A stretch of DNA of 64,000 nt, from NCBI GenBank assembly GCA_907165065.1, contig OU015523.1, positions 21,169,834-21,233,833 on the forward strand, written 5' to 3'. Made by a program: the position numbers and the translations under genes. Every line of letters begins with the position of its first letter. Position 1 is the first letter of the stretch. Below, piece by piece: positions 1 through 12,671 of this stretch. Under the pieces are notes generated by a model. The model did no database searches and was not told the origin of the DNA. It saw only the letters and a list, made by a program, of their open reading frames with translations. The stretch is from Caprimulgus europaeus. Lineage: Eukaryota; Chordata; Aves; Caprimulgiformes; Caprimulgidae.

Positions 1-2149
1 GTGTCCCAGTGGGGTTCACCGCCTGACCACTTGTCACATCTACACACGCTCACCTGTCAATCAGTCACTGGTAGATGGGGACTATTCAACAGGCTACTGC
101 TTCCAGCTCTTTGAAGGTGCTTCCTGCTGCAGAGCTGGGTGAACCACCCACATGTTCATGTCTTGCCAGGGATGCTGCAAGACTCAGCCTTATAGCTGAA
201 CCCACCACTAATGTCCATGTATACTGACACAAGAGGAGCAGGGAGTCACAACAGATCTGTTTCTGTTGGCCGTGAAGAGATGGCACAAGGGCGATGCGCT
301 TGCAATGCTTCAGCATGAATCGTTAACCCTACCTGGGCACATCTCTGGAGGCCCTGGAATGCCAACTTCCATTCTGAAAAGGTGTTGAGTCTTTACTCAA
401 CTAGGATGGAAGACATCTGACACTTAACCACAAGCCATAACAACAGAGTACCCTTGTCTTTTCATTCTTAGATGTGGATGCCAAGCCAGAATTCACTTGA
501 CCAAATTAAGAGGCCAAATGAATCACACCATAAAAGTGCCTGTTTCTGTCCCCTGCCTGGTTCTACAGGGTTCCTGTTTCTCTTTGCTTAATACATACAG
601 GGTTCTTCCCCCAACTTTCCACTCAAGAGACTGACATCTACAACACGGGCCAGATAAATGTCATGCTACGCCCTAGCACCATCTCAGTTCTCTACATTTA
701 AGAATCAGTAAGAAAACACTGACTCAAGAGTTTTGCACCCAATACAGTGGTGCCTGCTAGTGGGTAGCACCAATCCTTCACATAACTGCTTTTAGTTATG
801 TGACACTGATTAGCATGTTTATTTCAACATATTCAGCAGCTAGCACTTACTCCTTCAGTACTTTTCCCCTCAGATGTCACAAGAATTGCAGCACTCCAGG
901 TAGTAACTCTTCACATTAGCATAGAAACTGCCTCTCTTCATTACCAGTCTTAAAAAGGCTTACCAAAAGATCTTTCCCTTCAGGTGTGACCTATATATTT
1001 TCTTCTAGTTTATTTATTTTAAACTTTCAATTTCTTAAGCCTTTTTTCTTTTGTTCTACACTTTTAAAAAAAATTATCTAAAAATCTGCTGAAACCAGCA
1101 AATCTTCAGTTGACTTTGAATCAAGTTACTTGATCAGGTTTATTATTATTAAATAAGGTTACTTCTTTATTTTTCTTATAGAGTCCTCATTTTTATTGGA
1201 TAGTCCAGGACTATAACTATTAATATTCTCAAGTTTTCTAATTCTCCTTCTGTGTTATTTCCTAACCCTTTCCAAAAACAAGTAACTTTTTTTTTTTCCT
1301 TATTTCTAATCTCTTTAATTCCTCTCCTTTCTTCTCTTAAACAGTGTTCCCAAAGCTCTTCAGAAGCCAGACTGACTGGAAAAGGGATAAAACATGTTCA
1401 GGAAAGGGAGGTGGTTAGACTTTTTCTGTCCTATCCAAAGCAGGCATGCAAGCTGAAGTTTCTGGGTCCACTCTTCCTCCCTTGTATCCTTTTACAACCA
1501 TACAACTTGGCTGGCTTTTGGGCATTTGCCAATAAACATTCAGACATCTTATAGTAGTTGTAAGAGAACAGTGCTTTTCCACACAAAGTTACAACTGTAT
1601 TTCTATTCCCACAGTTCACTCCAGCTACAGTGTGCAGTTGCCATGCAGCACTCCAGACAAAACCCTTCCTTCTCAAAATTACTTTTGCTCCTGAACACGT
1701 TTATTTATATTTATTGAACTGACAAACCTCATGAGAAATGGCACGGCTAGGAAAAAAGCATCACACACCTTCTCATGGGGTAAAGCAGGCCCTACTGCAG
1801 TCTGTTCAGCTGTGAGGCTTGGGGAGGGTACTTTAAGCGTAAAAAAATAGTCAATGGTTTTAATCATTTGACAAATCTCCTTTCCCAGCAGGAAGGAAGC
1901 TTTCTGTGCCTGGCAGTGAACTGTAGAGTCTTCCACAAAGGTGAAAGAAAACAGCACTTATCTAAATTTAACTTGCCATACTTTAAAACCAGTCTGTGTG
2001 AGGAAACATCTTTTGCTTCCATTTCATGCAAAACATTCAATTAAATTATCTCAGGAAAAAGAGCCCTTTTATGTATGCTATTTTTTCTTTAAAATATATT
2101 TCACTTGTCTTCCTACATGGTTCAAGTGGAAAGAATCTTAGTGTGGCGA
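1..2149. other. Non-coding, AT-rich stretch with nothing recognised
   Basis: I see no exon with convincing splice flanks and no repeat family that I recognise. The short open frames here (up to 100 codons) have no protein-like motifs and sit in AT-rich or homopolymer-rich sequence. If the minus-strand gene suggested by the CpG island ends near 7.3 kb, this stretch lies downstream of it. Confidence 0.5.
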
Positions 2150-2690
2150 TTATAAACCCACATTAACCTGCCTTTCTTCAGGAGCAAAGGAGAACAGGAG
2201 AAGCACTGAACAATTCCTCATCTCCACATGCAAAGAAATAAGATAGGCCTGGCACTGCACCTGCTCAGCAAGCTGACTCCACCAGACCATGCTGGGAGCA
2301 CATTCCACAGTCAAAAGTCCTTCTTGAAGAACTTCCTGCCAATGGCTACTTGACATTAAAAACTAGGATGATCTAGGTCAAGTATCCTGGTTGACATTAA
2401 TTGCTATGTTGGATCAAAAAAAAAGCAGGCTGCCTCTCAGCCAGAACTTAAGTCACATTAGGCTCAAGAGCAATCAAGGCCAAAACCTTGACTTACACCC
2501 ATAAGCCAAAAGGAAGCCAATGCAGCTGTTGAAGAACTGCCCAAGCATGTTCTTGCCACCCATGCCCTCTCTGCAGATGGGCAGCTGCCGACTTCTCAAA
2601 CTGAAGCTTTGTAGCTCTGGTCAAGTGCAGCCCCCAAAACAGGTTGGCCTGTAGCCTCCTGCAGAGGCCAAAACCTCAGAGACTGACACC
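2150..2690 (-). repeat. L2-type LINE fossil, 3' part of ORF2 (minus strand)
   Basis: On the minus strand the segment around 2,430-2,560 reads like the conserved distal part of L2 ORF2. CAGCTGCATTGGCT (L2 LHWLP-type block) is followed by CAAGGTTTTGGCCTTGA, matching the F-K-V-L-V-L-T block. Further on (plus 2,340 down to 2,160) comes TGTGGAATG, the LWNxLP-type block, then a SLxxF-like block. Frames are interrupted and diverged, as expected for an old amniote insertion. The family was assigned from memory of L2 ORF2 layout, not by alignment. The exact ends are uncertain by tens of bases. Confidence 0.6.
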
Positions 2691-4835
2691 ACAACTTGGA
2701 ACCCCCTTAAGTACACTTTTCTGTGTCCTGATGCAGAAGGCTGGGAGCCTGCAGGCCATACATACCTCAGGATAACAGCAAATTGCAAAACACTTTTTAT
2801 AAAAGGACAGATGAAACGCTCTAGTTTCTAGTAAACTAGTACCGCCAGCCTTCAGTGCTTCACCTCCGTTTGCAGCTCCTTTCACCTCCACATACTCTGA
2901 AGGCAAAGCGTGTGCAATGTCCAATGGGAAAGGAAAGATGAGCTGGAAAAACAAATCCATCTTTTCATTGACAAGAGCACAAGACTGGATGACTCTCAAT
3001 CATCTGGAGAAGTCAACAAGTGCTTCAGAACACCACATTCAACAGTATTGACTGAAAAGAGAATTATAAAACAAAAAACCAAACACAAAACAAAACAACA
3101 CCCAACACTCAAAAAGAAAGAAAAGGATTGCTTTTTTTGTTGTCTCTCTGATTTTTAAACAGAAAATTCTGTTGTACTATATGAAATAAAAACAACTGAG
3201 GGTGATTTTTTTGAAGGCAGAGTATGTAACAGTGCTGAGGAAGAATCTGGAGAAAAGATAAAGCAATAGCAAGATGAATCAGCACTCCAAAGAGAGTCAC
3301 AAAGAAATATACAGGAGTTTTTGGGAAAGGTCAGACAGACAGGCACCACACAGTAACAAAGGAGTCAAAGCTATCACTGTTGATGAGGCAAAAATCAGAA
3401 TAAAGGATTTAAAAACCTGAAAAATTCATCTCATACCAAAGATCTCAGTTTTTTGTTTTGTTTCAGGTTTGTTTGTTTGTTTAAGGGAAGATGATTAATT
3501 AGTAACAGGATTAACTCTGAGAATGCACCTTGCTAATGCAAACAAGAGAGAATTCAAATTCACATTTTCAATCCCAGAGTTATCACTGCCAGAGCCAAGG
3601 AGGTCAGAACTCGGAACTCCACTGCTCATGCTGCAGAGTATCTCCTTCTACATATTCTTCTAGTTATTTACAAAGTATTATTTACAGTTGATGAGTAACG
3701 TTTCAAGGTATATAATGAGTTCACATAAAGAAGAGAGACAAGTCCATGAGCTCCTGCCACTAATACGTTTTTCCAAAGCCACAGCTAGAACAGAAAACAA
3801 CCAGGGGCTCATCTTACTTATCCACAGAGCCTGAACAACACAGGCTTTTATAAAACAGAGATAAAAGGAACAAATTAATTTTTAAAGAGTAAAAGATGAA
3901 AACATATAGTTGTACTCCATAACTCATAGCAAGTTTCCAAATTGCAATCAATATTTTCCTTTGCATTTAAGCACTACTGATTCTTAATGCTTTTTAAATG
4001 TCCAAGTGCCAGGGGAAAAAAAAAAAAAAAAAAAAAAATAGACAACTGTATTAGAGTCTGCTTGCCATTTTTGAAGTCCCTTGCAAACCCAGTATGGGTT
4101 AAGTGCCCATTTGTATTGTTATAAAACTCTTTACATTGCTGTAATACAATAAGCTCAAGTGACAGACCATGAGCTAGTATTTAGAATATAGCCTGATAAC
4201 TACATGTAGACCCAAACACAGGTGGAAAACCAGAAGTCTACAGCAAGTCCAACGATATTTGTATTATTTTATTCAAAAGATTAAGAATACAGGTGTCAAA
4301 TATACTTTTCAAAGTAGGAACAATATTTGAAAGAAGTAATTTACCAGTCAAGCCAACTATTTGGCAATTACAGCATGTGCAGTACTGTGGACCACTGACA
4401 GTTCAGTTAGTCCAATGACAACACAAAGACTTTTTCTCCCCTGAAATACAAGCTCTTTAGCCAGTAAAGATACATAACACTTTGTATAAGCTTTCTGAAT
4501 AACTTAAAATTTCACATTTGGCCCAAAATTGTGCCAGGGATCATTTTCTAAAAGTCTAGGCAGTGCCATTAAAACAAAGAAACCATAAAACATAATGCCT
4601 TAATTCCACCCCCCCACCCCGTTCTATACAACACAGACTGTTCCAGACCCAGGTAAGGAATAAAATGTTCAAATACGTAAACAGTCAAAGTTAACCCCAA
4701 AAGTACTTGTAATAAGTAGCACAAAACATTTCTCAACATAAGCCAAAAGGAATCACCACAGTCTGCCTGTATTACAGGGAGAAAGCCTGGCGAGTCTCCC
4801 CGTGATCACATTTTACAAAGGAGAGCAGATCTTTC
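2691..4835. other. Non-coding stretch with A-rich tract
   Basis: No gene seen. An A/C-rich, nearly T- and G-free tract lies at about 3,066-3,115 and a 23-base A run at 4,016-4,038. The A run has no recognisable retrocopy upstream and I could not find a target-site duplication beside it. Confidence 0.5.
4016..4038. repeat. Poly-A homopolymer, 23 bp
   Basis: An uninterrupted run of A is visible. It could be the tail of a plus-strand retroposed fragment or simple slippage. No source sequence is recognised upstream. Confidence 0.9.
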
Positions 4836-5066
4836 CCTTACCTATTTGGACATTAGGAAAACATTCTTCTCCAAGAGGGTGGTGAGTCACTGGAACAGGC
4901 TCCCCAGGGCAGTGTTCATGGCATCAAGCCTGTCAGAGTTCAAGGAGTGCCTGGACAGTGCTCTTAGTCATATGGTTTAGTTCTAGGCAGTCCTATGAGG
5001 AGCAGGGAGCTGAACTTTATGAGCCTTCCGGGTCCCTTCCAACTTGAGATATTCCATGATTCCATA
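4836..5066 (+). repeat. CR1 LINE 3' fragment (plus strand)
   Basis: The sequence follows the avian CR1 3' region in sense orientation. It has GGACATTAGGAAAA, then CACTGGAACAGGCTCCCCAGG, then GGGTCCCTTCCAACTTGAGATATTCCATGATTCC at the end, where CR1 has its ATTCTATGATT tail. The insertion is 5'-truncated, which is usual for CR1. It has no open frame of interest. The 5' end near 4,836 is approximate. Confidence 0.88.
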
Positions 5067-7293
5067 CCCATATTTGCAGTCAACAAAATGTTCATAATCT
5101 ATTAATACTTTTCAAGAGGCTTTTTTGATTTGAAAATATCCAGTCATTCCTCTTCTGCTCTTTCATTCATATAAGTACATGAATACTTTCTGAGAGATGT
5201 CCCACATAGTTTTCAGAGCAAAGCTCTGGAACACTGCATATTGGCTTAAGATGAAATATGTATTCTATAAAATAATTTTTCTTCTGTTTCTATTTGAATA
5301 TTCTATAACTTTTACTTCAGAAACATTTATTAAAAAATATTAGCATAGTGGGTAGGTTTATGATGAAAACTACTGACCTCTCACATCTTACTCATGACCT
5401 TCCATTTGTGCCATGTTTTATCCTGGGCATTGCAGGGGAGACAAGCAGACTGACCACAGCAAATACTTTTTAAAGAAAGATAGGAGTGGGGTCATGGGTC
5501 TCTCTACAAATAAAGGAACTTCCTAGAGCCCTGAAAAAGGTTTTGTAGAAGCCTACTTCATCTGCACAAACAAGGAGGATTGACTGGTATTGCTATATAA
5601 TATTGAACAGGTATTATGTGCACAAATTCTTAGTGCACACAACAGCTGCAAAGATTAAAGATTGATGGCTGGAACCAATATCAATCAGCAAGTCCAACTT
5701 CCATGTTAAAGGAAAAATGCCCCCAGAACTGCAGATCCCAGTGACCTTTGCTCATTCCTGTTATGTGTGGCAGCCAGCTACATCCCAGCAATCTACAGGG
5801 GAACAGGCCAATGTTTCGCTCAGCTTTTGCACAGCCTGGAGTTGCCTTTCTGCATCAAGCAGAGGACCCAAACACTAGAGACTATCCAAGGCCCACTAAG
5901 ATGGCTAAAAAGGAGCACGGCAAGAAAGGGTTTCTTCAATTCAGCACATTCACAATGAAAGCACAATGCAATACTGAAACCACCACATGCACAACTCCAC
6001 ATCTCCCTTTGCGATACACCTCTTCGGAAGCGCCCATTTCTGCTCACAGATCTATTAGTTTAGTGCAATCTGATCCCAGAGCCCCCCACCCCCATCTCTC
6101 TCCTACTACTGTAAGTGACACTTCTACACCATGCACACAAAAAACAGGAGAGCATTTAAGGGATTATCATTTCATTTTGGTTCTAAAGTGTTATAATGAC
6201 TTCTTAGTACGTTGGGGAGTTAAAAACCAAAAATGCTTGTTTTTTCAGCAGCAGAGAAGCTAGTGTCTTTTCAAAGTACTTTTCTTTTAACATGCTATCA
6301 GCATTCCTAGATAAATAACAGGTACAGAATTAACTCCTATATAGTACAACTTATTACTTGAAAATCAGACACTGTTTCCTTTTGCCATACCTGCCTAAGA
6401 ATATTACTTCAGTTAAAACAGTGTATGTTTTCTAATCTATTAAAGAAATTGATACACTTTAATATTAAGAAAAAACCAAAACAAACCCACAAACCCTATG
6501 AAGTGGTAAACCAAAGAGCATATTTCCATTTTGTCTACTTACTGCTAATTCAGTTTGGCTATTAGCTAAGAAGGTTTTCATGTTTCCAAGTTGGAAAAAA
6601 CTTCATGAAGCTAAGCTTATGTGATTGATACCTTCTTATGCAAGTTATTGTAACATTTTAATGTATACCTACTATTTCTGCCTACAGCGTACTTTTGGAT
6701 GACAGAGTAGCTTGTTTGTTGGAATGGTAATTTCATAGGTTTGTTCTGCTTTTTTTTTTTTATCCTGGAGGCAAACTTGCAAAAAATTTAAGGTCTGTCC
6801 TCATCACCTGTTATTATAAAACTTAGAGGAAATGAGTGGTCTTTTTAAATTACATTTTTAAATTTTTTGTTTGTTTTCTTTGAGTTTTTTGCTTAAATTA
6901 ATTTAGGTTATCAAATGCATTCAGAAATTTCTGTGGTAATATGTGCCTTTTCATATAATACTAGGCTAGAATAGTCACTTATTAACCATAGTATAGAGTG
7001 CATTTTATGATGGAAGAATGCAGTATGCATGAGACAGGCTTCTTATTTAATAAAATTTCCTTTAGTAAAACTAGAATAAAATACCTCATAAGCTTGACTC
7101 AAAACCATCTTCTACTTAAAATACCTGATTATGATTTTTCTTTATTTTTGAGAAGTGCTAAAAAGAAATAAATAAAATTGGAAGAGGAGGACAAAATAAA
7201 GAGAAGGAAAAAACCCAGAAATCTTCCACCACTGATTGAAAGTCAGTCTCCTAGAAGGAAACACTCTTCTTGTTCAGAGAATCACGTGACACA
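5067..7293. other. Non-coding; possible 3' UTR territory of a minus-strand gene
   Basis: If the candidate terminal exon at 7,294-7,361 is real, its 3' UTR runs leftward from 7,293. TTTATT on the plus strand at about 7,141-7,146 gives AATAAA on the minus strand and could serve as an early polyadenylation signal. The 171-codon open frame at 5,748-6,263 (plus) has no motif, repeat or splice support and is treated as chance. Confidence 0.3.
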
Positions 7294-7361
7294 TTAACTC
7301 ATGTTTTGTTTATCCATCTCTTGCTGCTGTTCCTGGTCATCTGCCACAGACTCAGGTGAAG
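7294..7361 (-). CDS. Candidate terminal coding exon, minus strand (unidentified protein)
   Basis: On the minus strand a pyrimidine-rich stretch ending CCACCCCCATAG precedes the segment and would act as the splice acceptor. In the frame that starts after two bases it encodes a hydrophilic tail, SPESVADDQEQQQEMDK..., of 21 residues, ending in TAA at 7,294-7,296. The composition (D, E, Q, S, K) is typical of a disordered protein C-terminus rather than of translated AT-rich intron. A second frame is also open to a nearby TGA but gives an unlikely composition. I do not recognise the protein. Its phase would fit a preceding exon that ends with one spare base, which is how the candidate first exon at 27,203 ends. 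This is an inference from signals only; a stretch this short can occur by chance. Confidence 0.25.
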
Positions 7362-9768
7362 CTATGGGGGTGGATACACAGTGATGAAACAAAATAAAAA
7401 AAATAACCATCACTTCCAGTCTCCTGATCCTGCAGTAAGCTGGCTCAGGTAATTAAGACAGCAGACACATTTATATTTTTAATAGGACAAATAATTGCAC
7501 CTCCTTAAACTACTCCCAACAGGGTAATACCACTGTCTATGCCTGTACGAGCAAAGTGGCAAGACTAATGGGCCAGGGATAGGACCTCCCTGTGCAGTGA
7601 AACCAAGCTGTAATAGCACTCTCTATACTTGGGTCTTTATAGATAAGGATTCACTCTTGCTACTCTCTTGTATTTCCATATCTAATTAAGTGAATATTCC
7701 CAAGCCTTCTCCTCACATATGCAATGTCACCCTTCTGTGCAAGCAAAATCTCACTTTATTTGACACTGGTTTAAAGCTAAAATTGATTAGCTCCCCCTGA
7801 TAACAATGCTGAATCCCAACTGCATCGGCCACATACACAGGTAAAGGGAGCATTTGCCTCTATATTAAGTGGTCAAGTAAGAGAAGTACTTCAATTCCTT
7901 AAACTAAACCACAGGTCAGGTTCTTGTTGTCTTCTAATCTCCAAGTCTAGCAAGAAGAGAGAAAAAGATAAAAACCAAAATAAGGATATTTACAGTATTT
8001 ATTTTTGAATGAAGACTATGTCTGGTGAGAGGGCTACCTCTCTAGTCTTAGTTTTAATCCACAGGCTGGTCTAACACAGTGCACTGCTAGGAAGATGTTG
8101 CCATTCTTGCTAGTTTTACAACAGCATCTTTTCTTGTATTATGTTGTATTCTATTGTTAAATAATGCCTCCACGCAACTAGAACCAAGTGTTTAATCAGT
8201 GCTAGACTCAATATCAACTCAGGAATGCTGGCATAAGCCTGTGGGGCTCTGGGATGGGATATACCCTTGCCAAGGACCTCCCTTATGGATGCTCAGGCCT
8301 ACTTAAGTCCCCATGTTTTAGTCCCATACCTGTAAAATTTTAATAGTCCCATTCTTCCTATTTTAGTGTGCACATGTGGTTTTACACTCCAAAACACAGT
8401 AGAGTGCTATTTCCAGCTACAACTTCTGTGCTCCTGTATTGCAAAACAATCATTAGCATATGAAACAAAAAACAGTTAGACTTGGGAAGGGGAATAATAT
8501 TTTTGCTTGGATATAATACACTCATTTCAGCAAAAGGAAATGACAATAACCAAACTGTGAACTCGCAGGAAACCCTACAGTTTCACCAGTTTTCATACTG
8601 AGCTCCCCCTGGAATCAGTGCATGGTATGGTTAAGGGACTGACTGTTCTCCTTGGAAAAGGTACATTTATTGCAATATAGCTATTAAAAGGAGAAATGAA
8701 AATAAATGTTCATTAGCATATTAAAAAAGGTGTTAACTGTTTCATCACAAACTCAGCCTCTATCTCTAAAAGAAAGCTCACTTTCTGCAGGCAGTAGGGC
8801 TATTTCCCCTAAATTTGGGTGTGTTGCACTTTAGTCTACTGTTCTCTCACACTCAGTATTAAATTTTACAAGAAGAGTGAAAGCAAACCAAGACAGGTTT
8901 CTCTCATAACAGGAATAATATTTTTTTAAGCATAATGAATGTGCAGTTTGACATCTTGCAAGAGATGCATACAGCTATCCCTTTAAAAAGCCTTCTTTGG
9001 ACCAACTTTCACATTCTCTTTCATATAGGTCTAATATGTTCTAATGCTCTAATCTATTTTTAGAATGTCCTTCCTAGATTAATTTTTAAATGAGTCTGGA
9101 TGCTTTTTCACCTCTCTCTGCCCAGATATCCCTGTTGAGTCTGTCTGTCCCACTACTAGAAGCAGCAAGGACATGGAAGTCAGCCTGCCACTGGTTTGCA
9201 TCCCACCCCTTTCCCACTAAGAACAGAAAAACTAAACTGGGGAAGAGTCACCCTTGTAGACAGGAACACAGCACAGCACTTACAGGCCAACACTTTTAAC
9301 TTCCTACAGCATGCAAGCTTTATATCTATGTTCTGTTACAGTAGGTAACAAAGCCATCTAATTAAATACTGCAAAGCTTAAAATAAGAAAAAAAAAAAAC
9401 AAAACCAAAAACAAACCAACAGCACTGTTTCCCTAACTTTACAGAAAATACAATACATAAGCATACCTGCCTTCATTCAACAGGTACCCAGACCAGGCTT
9501 AAGTTTAACAGTATCTCTGTACTCACCACAAACTATAGTATAAATATATAGCTAAACATTCTGTCAGTTCTCTCTACTACATATAATTCAATTACTATAG
9601 CTTTAGCTATGTCTGATACAGCTCACAAACGCACCATTTTAACCAAAGTCTGTTTATATACTTTTATTCAAAAGGGTCTTGTATGTGAAAGCCTGTATGC
9701 AAAACAGATCTTTTGAAAAGAAAGACTATTTAAGGAAGAAGTAAGTTGCTTTAGACTAAGCCACTTAC

Positions 9769-9786
9769 CATTCTACTTGCAAACAC
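9769..9786 (-). other. Candidate 18-nt microexon, minus strand
   Basis: On the minus strand a strong acceptor (GTTGTTTTTTTTTTCCAG) is followed by 18 bases and then a near-perfect donor, ATG|GTAAGTGG. The 18 bases are in-frame neutral and read V-F-A-S-R-M in one phase. The splice signals are among the best in the left half of the window. Such a short insert carries almost no coding information, so it may be a decoy site pair. Confidence 0.18.
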
Positions 9787-11208
9787 CTGGAAAAAAAAAC
9801 AACCCTCTAACAGTGATTAAAAGGGGGTGGGGGCAGGCATTTAATGACCTGTTTCACATTAGCTAACCAACGAGCCATATCTACTGACCAAAACTCAAGC
9901 AGCCACTGATGGATGCTAAAGCCCCTCCCCAAAGCACGGATCTGGCCCTTCATTTTGCTGCCTGGAACTGCCACATAGTTTTGGTTACCCACCACATTTC
10001 ACCGGTTTTCCACTTGTGAGAGTTCATGCCCTAGGCTGGCTACCAGGCTCAGAGCAGCTCCAGCACAATATATATTTATAACTTCTTTTATAAAAAACAC
10101 ACTTTAAAGCTATTAATGCAATGATTATATCAACCAAGTACCTAAAAAAAAGGAGTGTGTGCTGTGTGTGTGTGCAGAAGAGATTCTGCAAGTCCTATGC
10201 AGTGACAATAGCCCATGCAAGCTAGAACATCACATTTTTTACCTTTTCCCATATACCAAACAGCTTTCTCCCAGTGGCTCTCTCAGATCTACAGAACAGT
10301 ACACTTGCCCAGTGGTCTCTAGCAGTTTCAAGAATCAGAGCAACCCCATGTTCAGAAGGGCATGCATGTTACTGGGTATCATCACTTAGGCACAAAAAGA
10401 CATTTTGTCTTTTTAAATTTTTTTTAAAAAAGTGCTTTCTGGTGTATTTAGAGCCTCTAACTCAAAAATACTAAATAAAAATGTCCACCTTAAACCAAGG
10501 TCCTCAAATAACTTCAAAAATGTAGCTGACATTAGTTCAGACATATTACTTATGCATGCAGTCCTGAGGAGTGGCAAGCAGTATTTGTAGTCTGAGGAGC
10601 AATGCCCGCAGACCACTAAAAGTATCAAGATATTCAGTACTGGTGAAATCCAATGGCAGATAATCCTCCTGATTGTGCCATGGTCACTGAACAACTCAGC
10701 GTAAACCACTCATGCATTTCCAGAAAAAAAAGTTTTATGCACACATTACACATAAGCAACCTGCAAAGACTAAATAGTACACGCAAGGTAACCAAAGAGA
10801 GCTAATAAAAGTATACAGAAGATTATATAACTTTTTCTTCTCCTCCGTCATCTCATTTTAGTAATTAAAGTTATTTATACATTTGTTTATACAGTCTAGT
10901 GATCAAATCAAAAGAGAAAGTCACAGGGATATCTGCCCCACCTTAATTAGGTAAGGCTATCTACGCAGGCTGAAAGGTAACCGTGTGTTTGTTTCTCCAT
11001 CTCATTTTTATTTATCACATCTGAAGAGCATGACATTATTTTTACTTTTCAAATCACAAGAAGGCTCATTTTTGCAGAAACAGTCTGTAGAAGTGACGTT
11101 TAGAAATTTCACATTTGATCCAGCTGAGCGAGACCTGTTTTACCCAGCCAGAGTATGGCTCTCGCTCATCAGAAATACATGAAAGCATACAAAATAATCA
11201 CTACTTAC

Positions 11209-11268
11209 CCGCCCATGACTTCGATTGCTACATTTTCTTTCTAAAGTTTCTGCAGGTAAACTTAATCT
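11209..11268 (-). other. Candidate 60-nt exon, minus strand
   Basis: On the minus strand an AAATTGCAG acceptor is followed by 60 bases and the donor CGG|GTAAGTAG. The segment is a multiple of three and is open in phase 0, reading RLSLPAETLERK... for 20 residues. An alternative acceptor, CCTGCAG, lies 19 bases inside. The upstream pyrimidine tract is modest. I do not recognise the peptide. Open 60-base stretches are common by chance. Confidence 0.18.
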
Positions 11269-12637
11269 CTGCAATTTCAAATATGTCATGAGGTGGCCCT
11301 CTGCCCTAATTCTTCCTCATAAGAAGGTATGAGGTCATTTAATGAGAGGTTTTAAACACAGAGTCTAAATTAGGATTAAAATAACAAAATAAAAAAACCC
11401 CAAACTAAAACAAAATCCCCTACACTACGTCCCTCATCCCCAGGACAGCATAACAGCTGTTCAGAAACTGAAAAATGGACCCCATCCATTACTTCCCTCC
11501 TAGTCTTAAGAGTTTCTGATGTTCCCAGTGTCAGCAGCTCTAACGTACCTCTTGTTACATGCCCTTCCAATAACTTTTCTCATATCTAAAGTTTTGATAC
11601 TGAAGCACAATAATTGCAGTATTCAGGAATATTTCAGTATTTTACATTACTTTTCTGAATTAGTTAAACAACCACTGCTATTTCTACAATCCAGAGCATC
11701 TTATCAGAGTTCTCTGAATCCTGCAGATGGCCTGAACATGACATGGACAATTTTTATTTTTTATTTTTTATTTTTAAAAAGGTAAGTTTTCCACAGATGG
11801 AAACTGATGCACATGGAAGAGCTGCATTTCCAAACAACTCTTCGCTCAACCAGGAATGTCAGTGGGTGATGAGGCAACACATCCTGATTTCTGCCATCCC
11901 ACTACAGGGAAGGGACCTTCTGCAGAGCAATGGGGCAGGTCACTAGGGTCAGTAGTACTGCTGTGGATAAACTTGACAAAGTCCACCTGCCACAGCACCA
12001 AGCAATAAGCTAACAAGAATTAGATCAGATAGCAGATCTACAAGCATTTACAGCCTATGACTCAACTTTCCCTCCTGTACAGTGACCTTTAAGGAGGACA
12101 GGAAAAGGAGACGAGCATGCTTATATGATAAATTCATACAATCCATTATCCAAAGAGTAACTGATATCTGAAACTCTAAATCTACTTAAGCAGCAGAACA
12201 GCAATGGCCTACAATATCCCCAAAAGGCTGCAAGAGAGGAAATTTGATTTGTTTCTGTGCTCCTGGTATCCTGTGAAGCATGCACAATTTTCCTCAAAAA
12301 ATAACAAAGTCATAAGACAGGAGCCACAGAAATAGTGTGACCATCAGCACCAAGAGGATATTTTAAGACCTGCTTCAATGCTTAAGTTCAGTTTAGCAGA
12401 GACAAAATACAGCTGGTATTTGCCTAGACAAGGCTAGGAAGGTATCAGAACTAGAGGAAACATACAGCACTGTAACCAAAAATACCCAGTATTACCTAAA
12501 AAGCAGTGTCCAAATACTGTTCATCTTCCCTACTGCATCTACCCCTACAGGGTAATGTGAAAGTGAAATCACCTGGAAAGCCTGAAGAGCACAGTGAATA
12601 GACTCCTTTTCCATTAAGGGAATTCACAGAAAAGAAA

Positions 12638-12671
<34 letters not shown>

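Noticed and set aside
5748-6263. 171-codon plus-strand open frame
   Set aside because: No motif, no codon or composition signal, no splice or promoter context. Within chance expectation for a search of this length in six frames.
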